A stretch of 64,000 bases of DNA, taken from positions 27,056,334 to 27,120,333 of the forward strand of contig NC_084933.1 of assembly GCF_958298935.1 (NCBI RefSeq), given 5' to 3'. Below are positions 10,737-22,979 of the stretch, piece by piece (within the stretch, counting starts at the first letter, position 1; the number at the start of each line of letters is the position of its first letter). The DNA is from Phragmites australis. Lineage: Eukaryota; Streptophyta; Magnoliopsida; Poales; Poaceae. A program made the translations under genes and the position numbers. Below the pieces are notes generated by a model. It was not told where the DNA came from. It worked only from the letters and a program-made list of their open reading frames with translations, and ran no database searches.

Positions 10737-11960
10737 ATTCTCCGAGATCAAGCAATGGGTGTAGGGTTGTAGGCGTGGAGGAGAAGATCGAGAGGGACGT
10801 GAGGAAATGAATGTGAATAGCTTGCAGCTCAGCACATGACACAACGATGAAAGAAAAAGGAACCAGACAGATTGTTCACTCGGTCACTCCATGCATGCGT
10901 GGGAATCAGTGGTTTACTTGGTGAAGCAGAGAAGATTCATTCAATGCGTACTCGTAGACCTGGTGCAAGAACACAAGAAATTCACTCGTTGACATAACTT
11001 CTCTTTTGAATAAAACGCTTTCGAGTTTCGACAGAGAACGCTAAGCATTTTGTATCTGTCTATTCATCGTACACACGAAAACTTTGTATTTTCCGTCGAT
11101 AAGCTCTGTCCTTTGGATCATCCTCTAACAACCATTGTTCTTCCACTCATCCCCTCGTATAAAACCCAGCCCCATCCACTAGCCGGAGCCGCTGATCCCT
11201 ATTTGTAGCAGTCGACGGGAGGTGTGGTAGTCCACTAGTATCATTTATCCATATTTAAATACTTCTCAACATGAATTTAAATATCTATTTTTTTAAAACG
11301 ATGTCACCTGTTACTATTAGGTTGATAAAAAATTTCTTATAGTCCTAAATGAGCCGCCTCCTTTGCCTCCCGTGAACCGATCCGACTGCCACGGCTCTCA
11401 GCTCATGCATGCTCACTTTATCGCCTAGGATAATCATCTTCTTCTCCTAGCGATGGCGCCGCCGGTAGACGCACCGTGACTCTTGTTCCACGTCTCTGGT
11501 GACACCGCTATTAGTTTCACTGTGATCTCCATTTGCACCCTCGCCCCGGTTGTCATGCAGTGCACCGTCAGCCGCTGTCCTCCTCTGTCCGGTCGATGCG
11601 ATCTCCATTCCTTTAAGGGGTGAGGCTCAGGCGCTCAGCTGGATCACCAATTCAAAACCCAAACCTTGTGTCACGGACTCATGGGCTCGCCGCCAATGAT
11701 CGTCGCAAGAGAAGACGCAGGGTCAGGGTGCACGAATTTTGGCTAGATCCGACGGGATGGGTCAAGTACACCTCCCTGAAAGTTGAAAGCATGATCAATA
11801 CATGTTATCTTCAGGCGTCCTGATACAATGTGCGGACCTGACGAAGTTGCACGTGATATTGCTTCCACCAACTACATACGACTGTATCGTTGTCTCATGA
11901 AAGCTAAAGCTGGGCGGTGTACTTCTTTTCAGAAATACTAATAGACTAACATATACATTT
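10737..11960. other. Spacer without recognised gene
   Basis: Mixed-composition DNA. The longest open frame is under 70 codons, and no ends of a known element are visible. Confidence 0.4.
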
Positions 11961-11964
11961 ATAC

Positions 11965-11965
<1 letters not shown>

Positions 11966-12009
<44 letters not shown>

Positions 12010-12017
12010 TATATATA
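11966..12017. repeat. (TA)n microsatellite
   Basis: About 20 uninterrupted AT/TA dinucleotides followed by GCATATATATAA. It is likely to be polymorphic in length. Confidence 0.9.
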
Positions 12018-13105
12018 ACATCTATCGAAGATCATATATATAAAATTTGTTAATTGATAAAATTACTATAAATATTTCGCTATCACCATATAAGTTGTCT
12101 ATCACTAAATTAAAATTTTATCTTAAGAAAACACATAAATAGCCAATTTAAAATTTAATACTTAATAGGTAAAAGACAATCACCTTTACTGACCAGCTAA
12201 GTCAAAGTTTGGTTCGCAGCTGGGCGCAGTACCTGATCGGGAATCTTTGACCACGTGCAGTTTGCACACAGTTCAGATATTCTCAGCGATGCGCTCAGAA
12301 CCCAGGAACCGCAGAAGCATCACCAATCAACACTAAACCACAGATGTACACAGAGCACACTTCGTTGGCGCCCAGGACTTTTGCTACCCCGCAGTGTAAC
12401 GTGAAATTTCGACGTCCGCGCTCTTACTATCCGGCCCTGAACACTCGTAGAAACATTCTAGCTTTACTGCTGCTCGTTCTGTTACTGAGATAGAGACCAA
12501 GCGGACCCGACCCATGGAAGCAACCAGCTGTGCAGGCAGCCACCACCAGCCAAGGAGCCAACCGAAACTTCTGCTCGTCCAGCGCCGCAGCGCAGCGTCC
12601 CAACTCCCGATCCTCCCACGCTCCCACCCCCACGCGCGCCGTCTTCGGTTGTTTGCCGTCCCGGTTCCTTTCTCCCCAACGGACTGATCACGAAATCAGC
12701 AGTGACCAGGCGTGTGCCGCCGCCGACAACACCCCCTTCCGCCGCACGATCAACCCATCCCGGGCTTGGGCACCCCGACTCCGTCGTCCGTCCTGAGCCG
12801 ATCCTACTCTTGCCCTGGCATGTCATGCGCGCGCGCACAAGGATTCCCCGCCATTGGCTATCCTACCGGACCCAAATCAGTTTTTTCCAACACCCACTGA
12901 ACGTCCAGCCAAGCCAGTGGGGTGGCACACGACAGCGCGTGGCGGTCAAAGCTAGGAGACTGGGCGACGGGCTCACTGCCTGGCCACGGATTCGCGGAGA
13001 ACTCGCTCACTGGCTGCCTACACCAACCGTAGCAACTAGCCAACCAACAACCCCAAACGCTAACTGAACAATTTTTCTTTATTAACTGATTGGAGGCTCT
13101 CCACA
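12018..13105. other. GC-richer spacer without recognised gene
   Basis: 12400-13070 is unusually GC-rich for a spacer and has open frames up to 121 codons on both strands, but they are low-complexity (Arg/Pro/Ser) and match no family I know. It could be decayed promoter or exon sequence. Confidence 0.35.
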
Positions 13106-13109
13106 AGCT

Positions 13110-13370
13110 CCACGATAATATTTAGATAAGACATGCTAAAAAAATATAGAAATCCTACAAAATCTCACAAACAAGCCAAAAAAAATTATTTCTACGGTAT
13201 AAAACACGAGTAGCTCTCACGTCACATTTTTTCCTACTCATCCTCTAACTTTCTCATCGTGTTACATGCTACGAATATATGACCTATTTTTCTAATGAAA
13301 ATAAAAAATAGGAAGAAAATAAGAGGTAATCTTCTCCTTTTTAATCCTATCTAAAGTTAAACTATGACAT
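13110..13370 (-). repeat. Dispersed AT-rich repeat, copy 2
   Basis: The reverse complement aligns with about 1175-1420, sharing TTTAGATAGGATTAAAAA and flanking sequence. It ends at the point where the LTR retrotransposon's TSD begins, so the retrotransposon inserted into or at the edge of this repeat. Confidence 0.45.
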
Positions 13371-13375
13371 CCTCC

Positions 13376-13641
13376 TGTCGGGGTATAGAATAGAGGTCTC
13401 CTGTTCTATGGATCCACACCAGCTAATACTAGTTGGTAGAAGGTTCTTTTCCGGACCAGTGTCCCTCCGCGCGCCCAGTCTGCATCTTCGCGATCAGGAT
13501 TCTTACCACATAAAGGTTGGTCGTGGGATAGGTACTCATCAAACCAGACTATTCTCATTAAATGTATTCTACTCAAGTATTTTTTTCCCTAGTCACTCCT
13601 CCCTAACGGACAGGTTGTGGCCGGTGCAGTGGTGCCATACC
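13376..13641 (+). repeat. Left LTR, conserved 5' part
   Basis: Clearly related to 21750-22035: shared landmarks include CTTCGCGATCAGGAT, TATTCTTATTAAATGTATTC-like sequence and GGTGCAGTGGTGCCATAC. After 13641 the similarity falls to weak, so the left LTR is either highly diverged, replaced or partly deleted. Its 3' end could not be placed. Confidence 0.7.
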
Positions 13642-14026
13642 CCATCTCGTAGTTCGTAATAGAAAGAATGGCCACTTCTAGCAGATACCAGGAATGGGGG
13701 CAACCTTCTAGGATCTTAACATGTGATCCTTTTTCTCCTACACTGACCACTCCTCAACCACACGAGGAGTTGTTGTCCTATTTGTAGCTACCCCATAGGT
13801 CACGGGAGCGGTACTGGTCGTTGAGTAGTGATGGATTTTTTTGGACTAGAGACGAACAAGAATAGGACCACACATGTTGATAGATCATGCACGTTGATTG
13901 GACTGGGGGCTAGAGTGATCTCGACCCCACACGCCAGCGACACCTTCATGTACACATTTCAATTACATTTTCATGCCACTAAACATTATTGCAGAGTATG
14001 AGGGTCTCTTATTTAGAACACGAGCA

Positions 14027-14642
14027 TGTTGGGGCCGGAATCCCAGACAAGGTGAGCCTTCGAATACAGGGATATCGAATGGCTCTTAGAGCGACACGTG
14101 TTGGGGGAGGAACAGTTTTTCGATACCTCTTCCGGGTACACTGTGGCTCTATTTATAGCCCGTACCCGGCAACCACAGGTGCGGTTTACAAATCCTACCC
14201 CCTCACCTGCTACATTCTCGGAATATCCGGGGGCATTATGGTACAAATGAGCATAATCACATAATTACAGCAGTACCCCGGGCGACCAAAATTGGGCCCA
14301 CTGTCTCGAGGCGATTCCTATCTCCGAATCCTCCGCTCGAATGTCCGCCAGATAGCCTTCATCCCTCGAGCGAAGGCCAGCTTGCATCTTTGCCCGCTGC
14401 GAACGCTGCGGACTGCGGGTCCAAGCTTTGCTCGTCAGCCGAAGGTCTCCTTCGACTTCGCTGGTATGGGAGATCGAAGGTGCGGGCGCGCCTACACCCT
14501 TTGACTGACGTAGCTCTACGATCTTCGCCTCTTGCAGATGAAGTCCTTGGAACAAAACCACAATAGCTAGCATGCAGTATTTCCAGTAGACTTCGCGGTT
14601 CCCTCCAAAGCGGGAGGGGGGGGGGGGAGATCATCCCCAACA
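14027..14642 (+). mobile_element. Nested solo LTR, TSD GAGCA
   Basis: A 616-bp sequence begins TGTTGGGG and ends CCCCAACA, a perfect 8-bp terminal inverted repeat. GAGCA lies immediately on both sides (14022-14026, 14643-14647). There is no coding sequence, so this is a solo LTR left by recombination between two LTRs. Close to its 3' end is a run of G bases (about 14615-14628). Confidence 0.9.
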
Positions 14643-14647
14643 GAGCA

Positions 14648-17347
14648 GCATCTGCATAAGGGGTAAGATGGCCATTAACGATGAGGGACTCGTTACTGAC
14701 CGTAAGCCAAGTGCGAAGGGTTTCCTATGCTCGGACCAGACGATGGTGACATACCTTTTCAAAGTGAGAAAGCTAGAACGACATACCACTAGCGATGAGG
14801 AAGTCTAGCACGTCTCTCGTAAGGATAACTTCCTAACTGATGAGCTGATCCATTTAGTCTCTTCTTGCGCACCTGCCTCGATCGGAGCCTTTGAAAAAAA
14901 TTCACACGACCACCCACCGCAGTCTCGAGCCAATGTGGAAGGGATACTCCATTTGGAAATGAAGCACCAGAGGCAACACCTTTGGAGGCCCCTCTTTCGA
15001 TGCCATCGACTTCGAGTGGTCATCATGTGGTCACCCTGCTCGACTCGTGTACAGTCTGGATAGATTAGATGTTGGACTACCTTCAGAATCAAGCAGCCCC
15101 TAACGATGATGGGTTAGCAGAAAGGGTCATGTGGCAGGAGCAAAAATACTCCTAGGTAGGTGGGCATCTCTACTGCCAAAGAAGTAACAGCCTTTAACTA
15201 AAATACATCACTCAGGAATGGGGGAGCACAGCGTTCCCCGACATCCTCAGAGGCATATGTGGTGGTCACGCTTCGTACCGCACTCGGGTCGAAAAAGCGT
15301 TTCGGTAAGAATTCTATTGGCCCACGGCCCTCCAGGATGCTTGCGAGCCGGTGAAGCGATGTGGGTCATGTCAGAACCATGGATGATATGCCAAACTATT
15401 AGCCTGAGCATAGCAAACCGTATTACTCTTGTAACACCCGATTTTAAAGGTACAAAACCAGATACAACACATGTATTTCAGGATCAAGTTTTCATACATG
15501 TGTTACATCATCAGTATATCATCACAGTGTCATTATTACAATAATGATATAATGACATAACTTATTACAGAAGAACCCGAGGGTCTAGAAGAAAAACACA
15601 TCAGAAAAGAAAACTCCAGCGCCAGAGGGGCTTCCATCTTCCACATGCATCAACTGGGGGCACACCATCCTAGAAAAGTAGATTCGGGTCAAAGTCGTCT
15701 TCATCGAAGGATGCAGCTTCATTGACGGCTTCTGAATAACAGAAGGACACAAGAAAGGGGAGCAACGAGTGTGAGTACATAATATACTCCACAAATGTAG
15801 GGAAATCATGCTATGAGACTTAAGTCAAGAAAAACTTAGACATTGGTTAACTGTACTAAGTAACTATGACATATAACTCTAACAACAAGCATCCTATTTA
15901 CTAAGTGTGAGAACACAACTAAAACAAGAAGAACAACCTATCGAATTCCATCCGACTACCAAAACTCACCAGGTAATTCCATTACCCGGCTACCCGATCA
16001 TCCATACCCAAAACCCTGATCCTGACTAATCAAGAAGAAGTCAAAGCCCACTATTGCATGAGCATAACTGATCAATCAGTTTGATACTATGAAGAGTTTG
16101 CACAGCTTTTCCCACGATTTGTGATTTTTGTGTTGCTTCACACTTCTAGGGTGTGGCGTCAGGGTCTCACTACAAGGCCTTTATAAAGCTTCCGCCAACT
16201 TGTAGGCACCCACTAAGGTCACCGCTAACAGTAATTCCATCACTACAGAAGCCCCCTTTTGTGCCACTCAACCGTCTACTGATGCCCACAAAATCAAAGG
16301 GGTGGCTAATTAATTGACCAGGCCATGCGCATATAAGTCTTGTGGTTGTGTGGTTTAACTTGGTTATAGGCTTTAAGAACCTGTTCTTAGGATCCCTCAC
16401 AGGAACAACCACAAACTAACTGTTCATTCCTTGCACACGTGCATTCTCACACCATCATCACACAACCATCCTGTTACGATCCCTATACCATATTGCTACA
16501 AAAATTATAAGACCCAGTTCTTGTTGCATAAACATTAGTCAACTTTAACATTTACCTTAACCATGACAACAACTAACATATCTACCCTTCATATTCCATG
16601 ATTCAATCAACGACGATAAGAATAATCACACAGAATCTAGTAAACCCCAACATTGGATTCTAATTTAGACAAACATGTGATGAAGGATAAATAACTACAT
16701 ATAAATTTTAAAATAGGAGTAAGATGTTCAATGGTACTTGCCTTTAGTTGAGGGTTGCTTGAAGTCTTCAAAAGCTTTATCTTGCAGGATCACGAGCTGC
16801 TCACCTCCTAATCAACACACCGGAAAAGTATACAAGAAAAACTACTAAGAACAGTACACTAAACAATACTAAAACTAGGTAAAAACCCTATAAAAAAATT
16901 CTACATGTCGCTATGAGAATTTGAGCGCGAAAATCACCAAACTAGAGCTATGAGCAAAAAGTTAAAAGCTTTTAAAGTTCTAGTGTTTTTCTACAAAATT
17001 AATCTAATTCCAGAGAATTTCTAGATTTCTTTTTTACTAAAAATCTTATTTATTGTGCATGCTAATGACATAATACAAAATTGGAATATTTTTTATATTG
17101 AAAAATCACGTGGACATGGGTTGTGAACAAAAGGGAAAGCCCTCGATCCATGGATCCATCATGGACCGGAGGCACCAAAACGGCTGTGCATGATGGCGGG
17201 TGGTCAGAGAGCGGCTGGAATGGTGCTCAAGTAGCCAGGTTTCACCAACGAACGATGAAAAATGGGAAGGAGCGCGCAATGAATTCACCCCTAGCGAAAT
17301 CGAGGCTAGAGAGAGGTCGAGGTGGCTGAGTGATGGAGAAGGTGGCG
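14648..17347. other. Interior of the old LTR element, uncoded
   Basis: TGTAACACCCGATTTTA at 15430 looks like the start of another grass LTR family, but no matching end or TSD was found. Open frames are short, and I recognise no retroviral-type domain. Confidence 0.4.
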
Positions 17348-17352
17348 GCGGC

Positions 17353-18568
17353 TGTCGGTGGGTGAACACCGCAAGCGGGGATCCTAAGGGACCCCCTTTG
17401 AGATTCGGTCGGGGGGGCTGATTTTGGATCTACCCCGTACGTGGATTTAATACAAAAATGTGAGATGTAGGCAGGACAAATGATCGTCTACTAGTGAGAG
17501 TAAATGCTCAAGGGATTTTAGACAGGTTCGGACCGCACGGAACGTAATACCCTACCCCTGTGTGTATGCTATTAATGCTCTTGGAATGCTCTCTCTGGAT
17601 CTCTGTATTACAAGGTTTTTTGTCTAAGTCTAGAGCTTCGGTCTTGCTTCGTGCTTGGTGAACCTCTACTTAGCTTCTCAGACTTGTTCGTCAAGCTTCC
17701 GACCCATCCGCTACGAAGTGCACCCCCCCTTTTATCCTGTTGGGGGAGGCTTGGCGTGCCCAGAAAGGGGGCACGAGTTCCCATGAGCTATAAATGGAAA
17801 GCAACCATCATGGGGTTGCAGTTTGATATTACAGGAGGCTGAAAATGCGCCTTCGGCCGGTGCTATCGCTCATTACGTCAACTTTAGCAGGTGCAGGGGG
17901 GCTCACTTGGCAGTCGCCGAACAACCCCGCATGTCTGCTCGGTTAGAGCAGGTCTGGCACAGCAGGGGGGCCGGCGATATGCCTCGAGCCCAGCGACGAT
18001 ATCCCCAAACCATTTCCCTTATAGGCCCCGCAGGGTGATGTACGATGGGACCCGTCGCATTAAATTTTCCCACACCTTCCTGCCAGGAGGTGGCAGGGGC
18101 TGACGTACTCAGTACGACATGCGTGGGGGAAGTGGTTGGAAGTGACAGGCCACGCTCCCTCCTAAATACAGCATCGGGCCTCTCACCAATTGACACCTCA
18201 CCGCTGAGCCCTTGTGGGATCCACCGGCAAGGGGCTTCTCAGGACCTCAGGGAACTCTGGGTGCTCGGGGACTACTGTTCATAGCCCTAAGCACCCCTCC
18301 CAGAACTGGCTCTTCTCGGGTCCTCGAGGAACTACAGGTACTCGGGGACCACTGTTCATGGTCCCGAGCTCCCCTCCCGGAACTGCCTCTTCTCGGGTCG
18401 TCGGGGAACTCTGGGTACTCGAGGATCACTGTTCATGGCCCCGAGCACCCCTCCCGGAACTGGCTCTTCTCGGCCCTCAGGGAGATAGTCCCCGAGGGAA
18501 GGCGCCACGTAGCATTCTGCTGTCCTGCCCTCGAGACTCAGGGACCCCTGGTTTCCATGTCACCGACA
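17353..18568 (+). mobile_element. Nested solo LTR, TSD GCGGC
   Basis: A 1216-bp sequence begins TGTCGGTG and ends CACCGACA (perfect 8-bp inverted repeat), with GCGGC on both sides (17348-17352, 18569-18573). The internal ACGTAATACCCTACCCCTGTG motif is familiar from grass gypsy LTRs. There is no coding content. It contains a 77-bp tandem repeat at 18251-18481. Confidence 0.9.
18251..18481 (+). repeat. Three tandem copies of a 77-bp unit
   Basis: Copies start at 18251, 18328 and 18405 with GGAACT(C/A)..GG, and each contains ACTGTTCATGG-like and CTGGCTCTTCTCGG blocks. The spacing is exactly 77 bp both times. Such arrays often vary in copy number between LTRs of one family. Confidence 0.85.
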
Positions 18569-19329
18569 GCGGCAGTCGGTGTGCCGTCAGGAGAGGTGCT
18601 TCGATGGTCAAACAACGATGACGAGCCATAGATTCAGCTCTGAGAGAACCTGCAGTGCCGAAGAGAGGTTCAAATCGGTCAGAGATGGCACAACTATGAA
18701 GAAAGGCAGCAGCAGCGCAATCTCACCAGAGATGAGGAAGAAGACGACGGCGACGATGCTATAGGCAAAGAGAGGTGGCGAGAGAGAGTGGATTGGGTGC
18801 GGAACCTCGCCATGAAGGTGTACAGAGGCTTAAATAGGCGTGAAGGAGAGTGGAGCTATCGGGTGATAGAGAGAAATGACCGACGACGATGATGGCCATA
18901 AAGGCCGGTGGTTTCCACTTCGATTGAGCACTAGAGAGGGGTTAAGGAGGGGGAAACGGATGGGAGCACCTTGATGGGGCTTAATACTTTGAATCCAACC
19001 GTTTTTGGGAGGGGAGAGGGCATGGGGAGGCACAGGAATGCGCAGCGACGGTAGAGGGGATCGAGTCGACGGGAGGTGAAAGAAGAGCCAGGGCTCACGA
19101 TTCAGCTATAGAGAGAGGGCGACCAGTTTAGGCGAATGGGGAGGTCGGCTCGGGCGAGCGGGCTTGGCCCGAGAGAGAAAGCTTCGGCCCGGTGGGAGAG
19201 GGAGGGGGAAGGTGGTTTGGGCCATGCCAATAGGAGAGGAGGAGAGGGGGGTGGGGAGAGATGTTTGAGCCGGATTGAGAGAGGAAAAAAGCCCGAAAAG
19301 CTTTAGGAATTAGGAAATTGTTTTTTTCA

Positions 19330-21304
19330 TTTTAATTTTGTACCATTTTCAGAAGATATTTCGAGTGGTGCTCTCGTCCTCCCTGAGCTGAGTGTGTTCG
19401 GCAGCGAGCGCCCCTTTTTCTCGTTGGAGCTCACCACACCTCTGCTAGAGGACGAGTCGTGCCTCCTTTTCTTCAACCAGCTATCTCTCCAGTTCAGCGT
19501 GTCTGCTGGCAGCCGCTTCCTTATCATCAATCAACTTGCGGATAGAGGTCAGGAAGCAGGTGGCCAGGGAGAGCAGGTCGGAGGTCGGAAGGGGTTCTAC
19601 GACTAGCTCAGTTGGCGTGGGAGCCACGATCAATGCCCCTAAGGTCAGAGTTGCCACTAGCTGGGGGTCCGGAAGATGTTGTTGAGGTACTGGTGGAGGA
19701 ATTAAATCTGGGGCCGTGAGTGGGGTTGAAGACCTGCGACAACAATGGATTTACCAAATCAGAAAAAGAAAGAAAATGTGAGGTATTTGCACCTAACTAG
19801 AAATCTTACCATGGCGGTAGAGTGCTGATCATAAGCCTAGACCTCATAAAGCTATTGGGTCGGTTGGTTGGGGAGGACAGTCCAGCAGTTGGGCGCTGGG
19901 GCTTGGCGTCCCACGAGCACGTTTGGATGCCTCTGTGGTAGACGAACCCTCCATCGGTCTCTTTCCCCCTTGCATCGACGCTAGGCCAACGGTGGCCTAA
20001 GTTTGGTCAGAGCGCACCTAGTGAGAGCGCACCTGATCAGAGTGCGCCTGGTTGAAGCGAGTCTGGTCGGGGCGATGTTGGTTGACCCTCTGCACACAGG
20101 CATCGCTTACAAAATTGCCGCATGTGGCCACTGTCTGACTCTGAGCAGTCTAGTCACCTTCTCGACTAGCTAGGCCAACATCATGGCCAGATGGGTGGTC
20201 GACGGTGCTGGGTGGTGGAGAAGGCATGCTGGCAGCGAGATCAACATCCCGCGCGGTCTCCGTGATCTCGTCGGTTATCATACGCAAGACATCGACCTCG
20301 GGAAGACCCTGCGGCAGCGCAAACCATGAAACCCTAACCTAGTAGAAGACTTGAAGATGAAAGTTCTGAGAAAAGGGCAAACATACCAATCTGAGCCGAG
20401 CTCTGTATGACGGAGAGAGGTTGCACAATGGAGGAGCGTCTCACGGTGGGCCATCCTTTCTCGGGGCTGTCACCATGAGAAATTTGACCCATGACTTGAC
20501 AGACTCGTCAGAGAGATCTGCATGGGAGGGATACTTAAGACATCTCACGAATAAACAAAGAGCGCCATGAAATTAGTTGTGATGTTACCTAAAGAGGTCT
20601 CCCTATTGACGTCATCACTCTCGTTGTACATATATGCCAGATGTGCTCTTTTCTGCAAAGGGCACAACCGCCGCTTGATGAAGTCATGAGCAACATCTGA
20701 TCCCGTTAGCCCGCCATTCGCAAGGTTCTTGACCCGGACTGTGAGGTTCAACAACTCCAAAGTTGTCATGAGGTAGTTCTCCCAATTCTCAAGGACCTGT
20801 GCCGGTCTGTTCGGCGTGCAGATGTTGTCCAAGGAATCCTCCATCTTGAGGTAGAACCATTCTTCCCTCCAACCCGACCATGATGAATTAAGACCCATCT
20901 CAAGGTAGGAGCCTGCGATGCCGTCACAAAGGCAAAATCCGTAGCTCCCAGTGGCCGGCTAGATCTGCAACCTGCCGTGTAAAAAAAGAACTAAAGAGTT
21001 CTCGCATACGTGAGCAAAGACACTCAGCATGATGATGGAATTTAGATTGAGGTGAATGTGGTAGATATTGTAGAAGGAGATGACGGTGGTGAAGAATTCG
21101 AAAAAGGACGGCACAAGGCCGGCCAAAAAGAAAGAGGTCAACAACACGATCTCCCTCTTGCGGGGAGCGGGATGCATCCTCCTCCGGACGGTACCCCGAA
21201 GAAAGGCGGCGAGAGAGTAGACGATTGTTGTACATCTGCTTTAGTTTAACTGCAGTGAACTTGGACTTGGAAAAATCTAGCTCTTTACCGGTGTGCGGCG
21301 CCAT
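19330..21304 (-). pseudogene. Antisense accessory ORF of a Tat-type retrotransposon (gypsy-type 'putative transposase' domain)
   Basis: The minus strand encodes, in at least two frames, the pattern found in plant proteins annotated as 'transposase (putative) gypsy type': SFFLAGLVPSFFEFFTTVIS then LNLNSIIMLSVFAHVCE (about 21140-20990), continuing as GWREEWFYLKMEDS (about 20870-20830). A basic, serine-rich tail near 19330-19530 may be its C-terminal part. In Tat-lineage elements such ORFs lie antisense between pol and the 3' LTR, exactly the arrangement here. Frame changes and stops make it a remnant. Its function is unknown even in intact elements; the lineage assignment is from memory of the domain pattern. 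Confidence 0.6.
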
Positions 21305-21749
21305 TGGGAGCAGTAAGGGTGGCTGCGAAAATACGAGTGGAGATGAAGATGATGGACTCTAAGAACAAGATCTTGGAGGTTGTGGGGGATGGCGAATGGA
21401 TTCATGGGCAAGTGTTGACTTTCCAATTTATAGGACCAGCGCGATATCCCAACCGTCGCACAGAGCTCAACCATCTCAAAATTTGAAAGGCCGCACTTTG
21501 GGGGTTAAAATTCTCTCAGGTCCGGTGAAAATCATTGTCTCTCTCTCGCATGATGTCTCTCTCTCTGGAAGTTTAAAACCTCCCATCGGGATGCAGTGTT
21601 GTAGGCCCGCCATGAAAGTGGACTGTGTCGATGGTCACTTCTTGAGCGAACTTGTGTTGACATGGGGCCCAGGTGGTGCAAATAGGTTCATCCGTGACCA
21701 CGCGGTGAACCACTCAAACCACCACATCTGCGAGGAAGCTTGGGGTTAC

Positions 21750-22563
21750 TGTTGGTGTATAAAATAGAGGTGCCCCCTGTTATATGTGACCACACCAACT
21801 AATATCAGTTACCAGAAGGTTCTTTCCTAGATCAGAGTCCCACCGCGTGATCAGTCTGCACCTTCGCGATCAGGATCCTTATGACATAAGGGATTTTCGC
21901 GATCAATGATGGCTGGTTGCGAGACAAGTACTCATCAAACTCGACTATTCTTATTAAATGTATTCCACTCAAGGGTTTACTTCCCTAGGCACTCCTCTCC
22001 AGCGGATAGGTCGTGGTCGGTGCAGTGGTGCCATACTGCCATGCCCTATCCCGTTGCATTAAACAATGCTGGACAGGCTTGTAGACATGTCAGACTGCTT
22101 CACATGTGCGCGTGCGAGACCGGTGATGGGACAGGGTGAACCGGCTGACCGAGGTGACATAGGCGTGGAGATGCTCAGCGGATGGGTCGGGCTCAGCAGC
22201 TTCACCAGAACAAAAAGGGGCACGTGTATCTCCTATTTTAAATAGCCTAGGGATGGAAATGTTTAGCTAAGGTATGGATCATCAGAAAAGAGCACTTGTA
22301 AGTTCTTCTCTCTAGTATATAAAGAGATGAGGACCTGATTTGTAAGGGGAGGAATGAGGAGTCAAGAAAACTAATTTATAACCAGTTCACAAATACTGAT
22401 AACCAAATACACAGGACGTAGGGCTGTTATTCTTAGGAAGGTCTAAACCCGGATAATCTCTATGTTCTTGAGTTCATCATAAACACACGCACACCGTAAA
22501 CGTCGTTCACGCGCCCATCGACCAGTACACCCTGAAATTATTACCAGAGATTAACCCTCGACA
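21750..22563 (+). repeat. Right LTR of the 9.2-kb retrotransposon
   Basis: An 814-bp LTR starting TGTTGGTGTATAAAATAGAGG and ending CTCGACA, followed by the TSD copy CCTCC. It contains a TATATAAAGAG promoter-like motif (about 22316) and the TTCTTGAGTTCATC motif common near grass LTR ends. Confidence 0.8.
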
Positions 22564-22568
22564 CCTCC

Positions 22569-22975
22569 AAATATATTCATTCGGCAACGCTCTCATAGCG
22601 TATCTAATATTTATATTTTTTTATAACGCAAGAACACTTAGGTAGTATTCCTAATTTGGCTGTTGAACAAACCGTGACCATTGGATCTTGCTAGACTTCG
22701 TAACATGCAATCGTGGTATGGAGACAAGTATGGACAAAGAGGAAAGAAATCCTGCCATGATATACAGCTGACATTTCTTAACGAAACTTGCTCTCTCGCT
22801 AGGTACACGTACTGCCTTTGGACTTATATCCGTCCAACAGCAACATATCCGTATGTGATCATATCCGCACACGAAATTGCACATTGAGAAACATGTGCCA
22901 CTAATTCTGTTAACCATGCATGGTTAATGTAAGAATGCATTTATGCTATGCTGCGAGTCGATCAAGTAACGCGGC
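22569..22975. other. Spacer without recognised gene
   Basis: AT-rich sequence flanking the retrotransposon insertion. Nothing recognised. Confidence 0.4.
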
Positions 22976-22979
22976 GGGC

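Larger units (their letters stand above)
13376..22563 (+). mobile_element. Decayed Ty3/gypsy LTR retrotransposon, TSD CCTCC
   Basis: The element begins TGTCGGGGTATAGAATAGAGG and ends CCCTCGACA. Both flanks carry CCTCC (13371-13375, 22564-22568). The left LTR start matches the right LTR (from 21750) over about 265 bp, then the two diverge strongly. A polypurine-like AGGAAGCTTGGGGTTAC precedes the right LTR. I find no gag, protease, RT or integrase inside. The only recognisable coding trace is antisense (19330-21304) and points to the Tat lineage. Two solo LTRs (14027-14642, 17353-18568) sit inside it, so this insertion is older than both. Confidence 0.75.

Noticed and set aside
15430..15510. 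TGTAACACCCG as the start of a further nested LTR
   Set aside because: The start looks right, but neither a matching end nor a TSD (ACTCT) could be found, so no element is called.
16225..16265. CACTACAGAAGCCCCC as a CACTA terminus
   Set aside because: No partner terminus, no subterminal repeats and no TSD nearby.
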